64,000 nt of DNA, taken from positions 1 to 64,000 of the forward strand of contig NZ_NXLQ01000010.1 of NCBI RefSeq assembly GCF_003364195.1, read 5' to 3'. Shown here piece by piece: positions 9,033-16,515 of the stretch (positions are counted from its first letter, which is position 1; every line of letters begins with the position of its first letter). The notes beneath the pieces are model-generated. The model ran no database searches and was not told the DNA's origin. It saw only the letters and a list, made by a program, of their open reading frames with translations. A program made the translations under genes and the position numbers. Source of the DNA: Helicobacter didelphidarum (GTDB lineage Bacteria; Campylobacterota; Campylobacteria; Campylobacterales; Helicobacteraceae).

Positions 9033-10229
9033 TTATTTCTTTCTGCTAATACACACATATGAATCTCCAATTCGTATGCTAAATTTATCTGCCGTTGTTT
9101 CAGCTACCAAATAATTCTCTATAATTCTTGAAGTAATTGGGCTATCTTTTTTATCTACTACTACCCATACTGCTGGCATTTCTGGCATTTTTTCTTTGTC
9201 ATATTTAAAGTAGGTAAATTGTTTATCACTAAAGACTTCTTCTGCCATTAAAAATTTATTCTTTTTCTTAGCCTTTTGGATATATCTTGTATCTATATCA
9301 TCTCTTTTAATCTTAATTTTATTGATACCACTTCCAAGAGTTAAGTAGGTCTCTCTATCTAGTTTGTCAGCTATTGCTCTTTCTTCTGCCATTTTCTGTA
9401 TTTCTTCTTTTGTATATGGAATCTTTACATTGACTACTAATTGAGGAGCTTTTTTGGATTTATAATCTGTTGAGAAAATATAAAAACTATAAAGTCTTTT
9501 ATCTCTTGTAAAGATTGTAAGATTTGTATCAATTCCCACAAGATTAGGTCTTATAGTGAGTGCCATAGGATTATTTGGTAGTTCTGTTACTTCAAATCCT
9601 ACACTATCACCTAGAACATAATATTCAATAGGAGATTCCATAAGAATAGTTGTAGTCATTGCATATCTTGTGCGAATGCGTATTGTGCTATCTTTTTTCT
9701 CTAATACATTCATAGTATTTTGGGTGGGTTCATAATCATACTCAAAGAAATTTTGTTGAATTGATTTAAGATTTTGAGTTTTATATGCATTCATGAGTAA
9801 TTGTATTTCATCAGGTGTTAAATTCTCTCCTTTCTCATTTTTCAAAGTATAGCTTGGCATAACTTGTGTATTTGTAGTTCTTTTGATAGTTGCATTTCCT
9901 TTTCCTTTGTTTGTGCTACCTGCATGAGGCTTTTTAGAAACAACAAGACTTGAAGTAAAATCTTTTTGCGTAGAGTTCATCAGTGGAGATTCTGCCTCTC
10001 TTTTAATTTTTGCTTTTGCTTTTTCTAATTCTAATTGTGCTTCATTTTGAGCTTTTGTGAGTTCTTTTGTAAGTTCTAACATTTGTCCTTGATTTGCTTG
10101 CACTCTTTTTTCGAGTTCTATTTGGTCATCTTTTGTCCATACTGCCCCTTGCATAGATTGAAATTGCAAGAAATACAAGAATACTATGAAACCTATAAGG
10201 AAGAGGAATTGAGTAATTTTTTTTGACAT
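9033..10229 (-). CDS. virB9: VirB9/TrbG-family T4SS core protein
   Basis: A 398-aa protein from the chosen start, MSKKITQFLF, which has AAGGAGTTAAAA before it and an immediate signal-like hydrophobic segment. A second in-frame ATG 33 codons upstream (10328) also has a good site (AAAAGGAGCAAAT), so two forms are possible. After a Glu/Lys/Gln coiled coil (about residues 35-80), the body contains a PTQNTMNVLEKKDSTIRIRT region and later LYSFYIFSTDYKS and GDSYVCISRKK, with beta-rich character typical of VirB9/CagX. VirB9 sits in the periplasm and outer-membrane core with VirB7 and VirB10. Its position directly before virB10 supports the call. Confidence 0.8.
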   Translation of the reverse strand: MSKKITQFLFLIGFIVFLYFLQFQSMQGAVWTKDDQIELEKRVQANQGQMLELTKELTKAQNEAQLELEKAKAKIKREAESPLMNSTQKDFTSSLVVSKKPHAGSTNKGKGNATIKRTTNTQVMPSYTLKNEKGENLTPDEIQLLMNAYKTQNLKSIQQNFFEYDYEPTQNTMNVLEKKDSTIRIRTRYAMTTTILMESPIEYYVLGDSVGFEVTELPNNPMALTIRPNLVGIDTNLTIFTRDKRLYSFYIFSTDYKSKKAPQLVVNVKIPYTKEEIQKMAEERAIADKLDRETYLTLGSGINKIKIKRDDIDTRYIQKAKKKNKFLMAEEVFSDKQFTYFKYDKEKMPEMPAVWVVVDKKDSPITSRIIENYLVAETTADKFSIRIGDSYVCISRKK

Positions 10230-10348
10230 TTTTAACTCCTTAGAAGAAGATTGTGAAAGAATTGCAACGGGAGATTCTACAAGAGAAGATGTTTGAGAAT
10301 TGTGTAAGATTTGCATTGTATTGTTCATATTTGCTCCTTTTAGGTTGT

Positions 10349-12286
10349 TTATTTCTTTGGTCTTTTTGTAAAATATTTGTCTTTATGTGTCGCTATAAAT
10401 TCCATACAAATCTTGTTATTTGTTGCTATGTCTTTTGGAAGATTGATATTGAGGGTATCAGCAATATTTTTTGCAAAATTGATTTGCTTTTCGCTTGGTT
10501 TATTGTATTTTTCTATAAAGTTGCAACATTCTTTCATAGATTCTTTGATATTTTGTGGTAACTCAATATGATTTGCCTTTGCAAGATTTTGTGCAAATGC
10601 GATTTGTGCTTGTGTTGGTGGCTTTTTCTCTAGTTTTTGTGGGACACTATTATTCATTTTTGCATGGAGTGGCTTTATGAAATCTAAATAAGTTGCCTTA
10701 CATTCTGTGATTTTATCAAGCACTTGCTCCATACATTTTGTAAATTCACTTGTTGTAATCCATGTATCATTGTCTTTTTGTAAAAAATCAATGACTTGCA
10801 AACCCTTTTGTGTAGCTTTGAGGTATTCATTTTTATTCTCTTGCATAATTTCTATATATTTTCTTTTTAAGAGAGTAGAAACAAATGTAGCATAAGTGCT
10901 AGGTCTGCCTATACCTTCTTTTTGTAAGAGTGGAATAAAATCAGATTCTTTATATCGCTTTGGTTTTGCTTTTTGTACTTCTTTTATCTCATAGCCTTTA
11001 ATAATGACTTTACTCTCTTTGGTAAGATTTGGAATCTTCTCTATTTCAAGCCCTGCATTCTCATTCTCCTCGTTTTCTGCACTCTTAGTAGTTTCAAAGA
11101 TGCTTTTATATTGTGGGATACTCACAGAAAGACTAAAAATCCTCCCTAAGATATTATATTGATAGGTATTCTGTAAATACACAGAATCTTTGCTTTGTGA
11201 ATAGATTGTATTTTCATAGATAAGATTGAGCAATTTGACTTCATCATCTTCAAGATTATTTGTATCTTTTGTGAGATGTGTGATTCTGATTGCTTCATGT
11301 GCTTCTGCTTGAGAGTGTTTTCCTGCGGTATAAATTCTTTTTTGATACCAAGATTCTTGTGCATAGGCTTTTTGTATTTCATCTAAAAAACTTGTAGCAA
11401 GAGACTCACTATCTGTTCTATGATAGGTAATTAAACCTTTTTCAAAAAGCTTTTGTGCGAGTTGCATTGTTGTGTTTGAATGAAATTTGTATCGTTTATT
11501 TGCTTCTTTGATGAGTGTTGTTGCTTGAAATGGTTTTGGGGGTGCTTTTTTCACTTCCTTTGATTGAATATGTTGCACAAATGCTTCTTTTATATTCACA
11601 AGAGAATCTAAAAAACTCTGTGCTTCTTGCCTTGTTTGGAAGATATTCTCATTATGCAATGTGTATTCTTTAGAATCTAACTCTATTTTTGCTATCACTT
11701 TATAGCTTAATCGTTCCTCTTTTAGTTGTTTTTCATACGCAAGAATTTCAAGCTCTCTTTTTACAATCAATGCAAGGGCTGGAGTTTGCACTCTGCCTAC
11801 ACTATTATTTTTAAATGTCCCAAACTTCGCACCTATTTTTGGACTCATTAAAAAGCCTACAAGCTTATCTCCCACAATTCTGGCTTTGGCTGCTTCATAG
11901 AGATTTGTATTTGTAGTAGCAAAGTCTTTGCTTGATTGTAAGCCTTTTTGTATGCCTTCTTTTGTAATTTCATGAAATTCTACTCTTTTAATACTTTTTG
12001 CAATGTTCTTAATAATCTCATAGAACATATAGCCTATTGCATATCCTTCTCTATCTGGGTCTGTTGCAATATATACATCTCTGTTTTTGCATTGAGAAAG
12101 TAAAAAATCTATATGTTTCTTTGATTCTTTTTTATATACAAATTTAGGGTTATAAGTTTCCCAATGAATAAAATCAGTATCTAATTCTTTAAAATGTCCT
12201 TTTGTGGCATATACTTTTGCTCCTGTATAACTTGCAATCTTTTCACATTTATTTGGTGATTCTATAATAATGATTGAATCTTGCAT
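10349..12286 (-). CDS. topA: Type IA DNA topoisomerase of the mobile element
   Basis: A 645-aa protein. A Toprim domain at the N-terminus has IIIIESPNKCEKIASY and the acidic triad in ATDPDREG (about residues 75-81). The active-site Tyr lies in GLITYHRTDS at about 288, and a late GRPSTYA motif at about 465. It relaxes negative supercoils through a single-strand break. There are no zinc-finger cysteines; instead the C-terminus ends in two copies of a ~40-residue unit beginning P-T-Q-A-Q and P-S-E-K-Q. Similar topoisomerases travel on Helicobacter type IV secretion islands. AAAAGGAGAAATC precedes the ATG. It is probably not the housekeeping enzyme. Confidence 0.92.
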   Translation of the reverse strand: MQDSIIIIESPNKCEKIASYTGAKVYATKGHFKELDTDFIHWETYNPKFVYKKESKKHIDFLLSQCKNRDVYIATDPDREGYAIGYMFYEIIKNIAKSIKRVEFHEITKEGIQKGLQSSKDFATTNTNLYEAAKARIVGDKLVGFLMSPKIGAKFGTFKNNSVGRVQTPALALIVKRELEILAYEKQLKEERLSYKVIAKIELDSKEYTLHNENIFQTRQEAQSFLDSLVNIKEAFVQHIQSKEVKKAPPKPFQATTLIKEANKRYKFHSNTTMQLAQKLFEKGLITYHRTDSESLATSFLDEIQKAYAQESWYQKRIYTAGKHSQAEAHEAIRITHLTKDTNNLEDDEVKLLNLIYENTIYSQSKDSVYLQNTYQYNILGRIFSLSVSIPQYKSIFETTKSAENEENENAGLEIEKIPNLTKESKVIIKGYEIKEVQKAKPKRYKESDFIPLLQKEGIGRPSTYATFVSTLLKRKYIEIMQENKNEYLKATQKGLQVIDFLQKDNDTWITTSEFTKCMEQVLDKITECKATYLDFIKPLHAKMNNSVPQKLEKKPPTQAQIAFAQNLAKANHIELPQNIKESMKECCNFIEKYNKPSEKQINFAKNIADTLNINLPKDIATNNKICMEFIATHKDKYFTKRPKK

Positions 12287-12312
12287 GATTTCTCCTTTTT
12301 TCTTATTGGTCT

Positions 12313-13806
12313 TTATCTACTTCTAGCTTTGCGGGATTCTTTTGCAAACTCTTTTTGGTGAGTTTGCAAAAGCTCCTTGCTTTCATTTACGAGTTTAGGA
12401 TAACGCACTTCAAATGTGTCATAATTTAGACTTACATTAAAATTCTTTTGGATATTGTGATGTAATTGCTTTTTTGTAGAGTTATTCTGTGTCATTGTGT
12501 ATTTTGTAATATCACTCTTAAGGGATTTTGCAATTTCTTTTTCTTGTTGTCTTCTTTTGAGATAATTCTCTATTTTATTCTTAGATGCACTTATAGCCTT
12601 TAATGCTTTCAGGGCAGATTCCTTTGTCATAGGTTCACCTTTTTTCATTTTTTCACTCATTTCTTTAATAAGAGGATTTTCTTGTGGGAGCTTAGAGGCT
12701 TGTTTCATTTCAAATAATGCTGCATCAAGTATATATAATGCCCGAATAAAATCAGCAAAACTCCTTATCTTTGTGAGATTATCTAGTGCCTTCTCTAATT
12801 CTTCACTTGCATCATCAATTGCTTTTTCTCTTCTTTTATAACTATCTTCATCAAAGTTCTTTGCATCTTCTTGCTCTTTTGCTTTTTGTAACTCTTCTTG
12901 CATACAATCAAGTTGATTGGATGTATTGATAAAGTCATTCATCAATGGGTAATTATGTTCTAAAAACTCTTTACTATCTAATGCTTTATCATCTTGCTCT
13001 TCTAAATATTCTTTTTGTGTTGGTGTGTTTGCTAACATTTCTTGCACTTGTTGTATCTTTTCTTGTTCTTGATTTACTTCTTTATTGCATTGAAATGCAA
13101 TCTCTTTGTGAGATTCTTTCTTTTGCAAAGATTCATTGTTGCTTTCTTTGAGAAATTCTTGAGGAGTTTCTTTATAATTTTCTTGTGAAACTTCTTTACT
13201 TCCCTCTTTTGCTTCTTGTTGTAAAGAAAGAGTAGAACCTAATTCTTGAGTATTGATATTTTGCATTGTCTCTTTTGTTGCTTGTATTGTTTTTTGCTCT
13301 GTATATTCTTTGGATTGTGCATTGATTTGCTCCATTACTTCTTTTGCTCGTTGCTCCATTTTTTCTTTTTCAAGTTCTTGCATTTTTAATGATTGTGTAT
13401 GTTGTTGCTCTAATTCTGCTAACTCATTTGAATCTAATACGAAAGAATCTCGCTCTTTTGCTTCTTGTGTGATAATTTGAGATTCTAAAGATTGACGAGG
13501 TTTTACATTGTCTTTGTCTAACTCTTCAATGACTGCATTTGTAATATCATTTTCATGCACTATGGCATTCTCAATAATTTCTCTATCTTCCCCATATTCT
13601 CTTTCATTTAAAATACTATATGTATCAGAAGCTTCTTTAGTTCTTTGTAATTCTTTTTGTGTTTCTGCTTGGTGCAATATTGCTTGTGTATTGTGTATAT
13701 TTTCATCTTCAAGAGGTTCATTGAATGTATTATATTCATGATAGGAATCATCATCAATCATATCAAACACATCTTCTAATGTAATATCTAATGCTTGGTT
13801 ATCCAT
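12313..13806 (-). CDS. Large acidic coiled-coil protein, unknown function
   Basis: A 497-aa protein rich in Glu, Gln, Lys and Asn, with no signal peptide or membrane segment. The first 40 residues are Asp/Glu-rich, the middle (about 90-290) is a repetitive Gln/Glu coiled coil with recurring KE-S-Q-E and NTQE patterns, and the last 200 residues look like a folded helical region ending in basic residues. CAAAGGAGAAAAC precedes the ATG. It sits between the ArdC-like gene and topA in the T4SS operon. It may be a cytoplasmic DNA-processing accessory of the element, but I do not recognise a family. Confidence 0.6.
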   Translation of the reverse strand: MDNQALDITLEDVFDMIDDDSYHEYNTFNEPLEDENIHNTQAILHQAETQKELQRTKEASDTYSILNEREYGEDREIIENAIVHENDITNAVIEELDKDNVKPRQSLESQIITQEAKERDSFVLDSNELAELEQQHTQSLKMQELEKEKMEQRAKEVMEQINAQSKEYTEQKTIQATKETMQNINTQELGSTLSLQQEAKEGSKEVSQENYKETPQEFLKESNNESLQKKESHKEIAFQCNKEVNQEQEKIQQVQEMLANTPTQKEYLEEQDDKALDSKEFLEHNYPLMNDFINTSNQLDCMQEELQKAKEQEDAKNFDEDSYKRREKAIDDASEELEKALDNLTKIRSFADFIRALYILDAALFEMKQASKLPQENPLIKEMSEKMKKGEPMTKESALKALKAISASKNKIENYLKRRQQEKEIAKSLKSDITKYTMTQNNSTKKQLHHNIQKNFNVSLNYDTFEVRYPKLVNESKELLQTHQKEFAKESRKARSR

Positions 13807-13842
13807 GTTTTCTCCTTTGTAATATTTTCATAGACATTATAG

Positions 13843-13910
13843 TTTTAGAATATTTTAAACATTTTTAAAGAATGAAAAAATATTTATAATACTTTAAAAT
13901 ATTTCTAAAA
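13843..13910. repeat. Imperfect inverted repeat in operon gap
   Basis: The left arm TTTTAGAATATTTTAAA (13843-13859) and right arm TTTAAAATATTTCTAAAA (13893-13910) are complementary apart from one extra base, with a 33-bp spacer. It lies in the 218-bp gap between the ArdC-like gene and the coiled-coil gene. A related block with TTTAAAGTATTTCTAAA occurs at 6651-6668 before virD4. The pair may mark an internal promoter/operator or a processing site; the function is unknown. Confidence 0.45.
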
Positions 13911-14024
13911 TCCACAAGATAGATTTAAAAAATATTTTAGTATAAAGCATAATCCCTCTTTTTTTGAAGAGTTTAGAGTCTTTCAACCCTTCAGAGAGAT
14001 TACATTTATAGAATCTTTATGCTC

Positions 14025-14864
14025 CTACATGACTCTTGAGACTTCTTTTTGTTTTGGTTGCTTTACTTTTGTTTGCTCTTTTGTATTCTCTTGTGAGACT
14101 TCTTGTGATGTATTTTTGTTATAATCAATGACAGGTGCAAAATCTCTTCCTTTGCTTTGTGCCATGAGATACGCTTTCATTTCTCTTTGGGTATTTGGAT
14201 TTAATCCTAAAGATTCAATATATTGTGTGGAAGGTTCTTTAAAGGAATTTCTAAAAAATTCTCTCTCTTGCTCTAAGCTACTTAAGTCCTTACCTCTCAA
14301 CATATTCATATCCAAATTCTCAAATTGACTTGCATGATAGAGAGTGATTGTTTCAAGCATTTTTGGTCTTGTTAAATCCTCAATCATTATTGGCTTTTGT
14401 GTATGAGGATTTGTAATAATTTCACCTTTATCATTTTTCTTTGGAATTTTTGGATGTGCCATATAACTTACTTTGATACCTCGCACTCTCTGTTCTTTAT
14501 TGCTTAATTCACTTATAATGGGCTTTCCATTTCTATCTACCGCTTTTTTAACTTCCGCATTTGGACTCACTGCCATTGCCTGATTGAGTGTTAAATACAC
14601 AGGATTTTTCTCAAATCCATTATTAATTGCATGACATTGAATAACTAAAGATACTCCCTTTGTATAAGGCTTCCCTGTTACTCCATTATAAGGAATTGCT
14701 TTATCAATTTCTGCCTTACTTCTCTTTTGTTGCCAAAACTGCTTTTTTTGTTTGCAAGTGATTGCAACCTCATATTTATGATTACTATGAATATTTTGCA
14801 GTCGTTCTTTATTGTTGCTATTCTCCCATTTTTTTATTTCACCTGTGGTTTTATCTATTGGCAT
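14025..14864 (-). CDS. ArdC-like N-terminal domain protein
   Basis: A 279-aa protein starting MPIDKTTGEIKKW; this ATG has AAAGGAGAAAGT in front, whereas the longer frame to 14900 has no good site and overlaps the next gene. The segment IPYNGVTGKPYTKGVSLVIQ (about residues 55-75), followed by NPVYLTLNQA and RVRGIKV, resembles the N-terminal ssDNA-binding domain of ArdC antirestriction proteins (PYN-TGxxYxG, then xWxTxxQA and VxxGxK). There is no C-terminal metalloprotease domain. It may protect incoming single-stranded DNA. The resemblance is by eye, and the family call needs an HMM test (ArdC N domain). Confidence 0.5.
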   Translation of the reverse strand: MPIDKTTGEIKKWENSNNKERLQNIHSNHKYEVAITCKQKKQFWQQKRSKAEIDKAIPYNGVTGKPYTKGVSLVIQCHAINNGFEKNPVYLTLNQAMAVSPNAEVKKAVDRNGKPIISELSNKEQRVRGIKVSYMAHPKIPKKNDKGEIITNPHTQKPIMIEDLTRPKMLETITLYHASQFENLDMNMLRGKDLSSLEQEREFFRNSFKEPSTQYIESLGLNPNTQREMKAYLMAQSKGRDFAPVIDYNKNTSQEVSQENTKEQTKVKQPKQKEVSRVM

Positions 14865-14874
14865 ACTTTCTCCT

Positions 14875-15066
14875 TTATATTGCTGCTTGTTCAAATTCAT
14901 CTTCTAACTCAAGTGCTTCTATGATTGCTCTATGTTCTGGATTATTCATATCAACATTTTCTAGTATTACAGAGCCATCTGGTAATTCTTGCATTTCCTT
15001 ATATGCTTCATAGCACTCTCTTTCACTCGGACTCATTTTACTGAGTTCTTCATTACTTACTAGCAT
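14875..15066 (-). CDS. Small acidic protein in T4SS operon (63 aa)
   Basis: A 63-residue, strongly acidic protein (MLVSNEELSKMSPSERECY..., ending LELEDEFEQAAI). AAAGGAATACAA precedes the ATG, and the stop is about 10 bases before the ArdC-like start, so the two are probably co-translated. It has no membrane segment. Its charge is DNA-mimic-like, which would fit an anti-restriction or regulator-binding peptide, but that is speculation. No family recognised. Confidence 0.6.
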   Translation of the reverse strand: MLVSNEELSKMSPSERECYEAYKEMQELPDGSVILENVDMNNPEHRAIIEALELEDEFEQAAI

Positions 15067-15089
15067 TTGTATTCCTTTAAAAAATATTT

Positions 15090-15150
15090 AGGCAGAAAGC
15101 CTAGTAGAAAGATTATTGTAAAAAATCCTTTTACTAGGCTTTGTAAGCCT
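15090..15150 (-). terminator. Competing hairpins: terminator or attenuator
   Basis: On the leftward transcript the stop codon of the 15152 gene is followed directly by AGGCTTACAAAGCCT (15136-15150, perfect 6-bp stem, 3-nt loop). Downstream comes a second small hairpin, AGGCTTTCTGCCT (15090-15102), then AAATATTTTTT. The inner arms AAAGCCTAGTA (15096-15106) and TACTAGGCTTT (15132-15142) can instead pair with each other in one 11-bp stem. The two folds exclude each other. It lies in the 85-bp gap before the acidic 63-aa gene, so it could set expression of the downstream operon half. Confidence 0.55.
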
Positions 15151-15151
15151 C

Positions 15152-15652
15152 TTAATCTTTTAATAATCCTATTTCTGCACATTTATCTTGTATATCACGA
15201 TATTGCATATAAAGAATATTCAACTTATTATCATATTGTTTCATTTTATTTTCTTTCTCTTTTTCTAGTATCTCTATTTTTTTTCCTATGTTTTCTGCAT
15301 CTTGTATGAGTGTCGTAGGTTTTATTTTCATACCTCTTTCTTTTATTCTTTGTCTTTCTTCTTTGCTTATAGCCTCTGGAGGATTTTTAGATTTATTTTT
15401 AGAATCCTCCTTCATCTCGCTCTTTCTTGCCATATCCTTCTCTACACTCTTTTCATTGGTAGTATTGTTGGTAACATTGCTGTCATTTGCGTTATGAGGC
15501 TTGAGAGTCATAGTATTGCTCTTTGCATGAATCATGTTTGCATGTGTCTTCATAGTATTTGTATGTGCATTTTGAGTATATTGTGTTGCACTATTTGTGT
15601 GAGTGTTCTCATCTGCACTCTTTATTGCGAATGAAAAATTATTATCTGCCAT
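15152..15652 (-). CDS. Hydrophilic coiled-coil protein, unknown function
   Basis: A 166-aa soluble protein. The first 75 residues are low complexity (Asn/Thr/His/Ala-rich, with repeated HTN and HANM words). The middle is a charged Lys/Glu stretch, and the last 70 residues form a predicted coiled coil (ENIGKKIEILEKEKENKMKQ), ending in a Cys-containing helix. CAAGGAGAAACT precedes the ATG. It lies between VirB8 and the hairpin structure. No family recognised; it is probably an element-specific accessory protein. Confidence 0.55.
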   Translation of the reverse strand: MADNNFSFAIKSADENTHTNSATQYTQNAHTNTMKTHANMIHAKSNTMTLKPHNANDSNVTNNTTNEKSVEKDMARKSEMKEDSKNKSKNPPEAISKEERQRIKERGMKIKPTTLIQDAENIGKKIEILEKEKENKMKQYDNKLNILYMQYRDIQDKCAEIGLLKD

Positions 15653-15667
15653 AGTTTCTCCTTGTAT

Positions 15668-16312
15668 TTATTTCTCTTCAAAAATCTCTGTTAAGGCATA
15701 GCCTTTCACAAGAAATCCACTTGGATTTTCAGGCACAGATTCAAAGCTTAGTTCTTGATTGACAAAGTCATATCCTATCGTTGCCCTATATCGTTTCATA
15801 AGGGATTTATTGGAAATTCCAGCTCTTGTAGTTGATACAAAGTCAATATTTGCAACATTATTTGATAAAATAGAAAGATTAATGATTTTTATATTTCTAT
15901 ACACATCTTTAGAGCTATATATAGAACCATCTTGTTTGACTATTTTTTCAAATATTCCCCATACTTCTTTTGAGCTTTGCTGACGCACTTTCTCATATCT
16001 TTCTATATCATCTATGCGATTGATTGTTTCTCTATTGAGAAGATAGGTAGCAATAATACTTTTGAGTAATGCCTCATCTGCCCTTATATTATAATTTGCT
16101 TGTTCTACACGAACAAAGTTTGTATCTGCATTTGAGAAAAACACTAAATAAGGCTCTTTTTGTTTGAGTGGAAGTAAGATAAAATATCCTATTACCAAGA
16201 ACACTATGATGAGACTGAGTGTGAGAATCCATAAAAACATATAGGATTTTATATTTCTCTCTATCCTAAAGATATAATTAGGATCTGTTTTTAATTCTTT
16301 ATCTTCAAACAT
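15668..16312 (-). CDS. virB8: VirB8-family T4SS assembly protein
   Basis: A 214-aa protein from MFEDKELKTD, chosen because GGAGCAATACA precedes this ATG; the longer frame to 16351 has no site and overlaps the lipoprotein gene. A short cytoplasmic segment leads to one membrane helix (about residues 25-47), then the periplasmic VirB8 domain: YLVFFSNADTNFVRVEQA, ADEALLKSIIATYLLNRETI and a C-terminal FVNQELSFES...NPSGFLVKGYAL, the NPxG-like element seen in VirB8/ComB8 proteins. VirB8 nucleates the inner-membrane complex. It overlaps the VirB7-like gene by 8 bases, so they are translationally coupled. Confidence 0.9.
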   Translation of the reverse strand: MFEDKELKTDPNYIFRIERNIKSYMFLWILTLSLIIVFLVIGYFILLPLKQKEPYLVFFSNADTNFVRVEQANYNIRADEALLKSIIATYLLNRETINRIDDIERYEKVRQQSSKEVWGIFEKIVKQDGSIYSSKDVYRNIKIINLSILSNNVANIDFVSTTRAGISNKSLMKRYRATIGYDFVNQELSFESVPENPSGFLVKGYALTEIFEEK

Positions 16313-16490
16313 TGTATTGCTCCATATCCATAAGAATGTCATAACATGCACAAGGACTTTTCTTGGGTGGTTTCATTTTTGCATTTGTGCAACCTATAAA
16401 CAATGCTAAAGATAAACTTATACAGACAAAACATATCAAAAGATAGCCTACTTGTTTTATGAATACTTTTTTGAGAGATATTCTTTGCAT
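16305..16490 (-). CDS. virB7: VirB7-like small lipoprotein
   Basis: A 61-aa protein starting MQRISLKKVF at an ATG preceded by AAAGGAGCAATT. A hydrophobic helix ends in the lipobox LFIGC, giving a mature peptide of about 30 residues (CTNAKMKPPKKSPCACYD...), with a PPKKSPC stretch and two further cysteines. Short Pro-containing lipoproteins just before virB8 are typical VirB7s, which anchor VirB9 at the outer membrane, often by a disulphide. Family sequences are very variable, so position and lipobox carry the call. Confidence 0.7.
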   Translation of the reverse strand: MQRISLKKVFIKQVGYLLICFVCISLSLALFIGCTNAKMKPPKKSPCACYDILMDMEQYNV

Positions 16491-16515
16491 AATTGCTCCT
16501 TTATCAATAGATTTT

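Noticed and set aside
13868-13875. AAAGAATG as a TnPZ-type element end
   Set aside because: The octamer occurs several times in the window within genes and does not mark a boundary.
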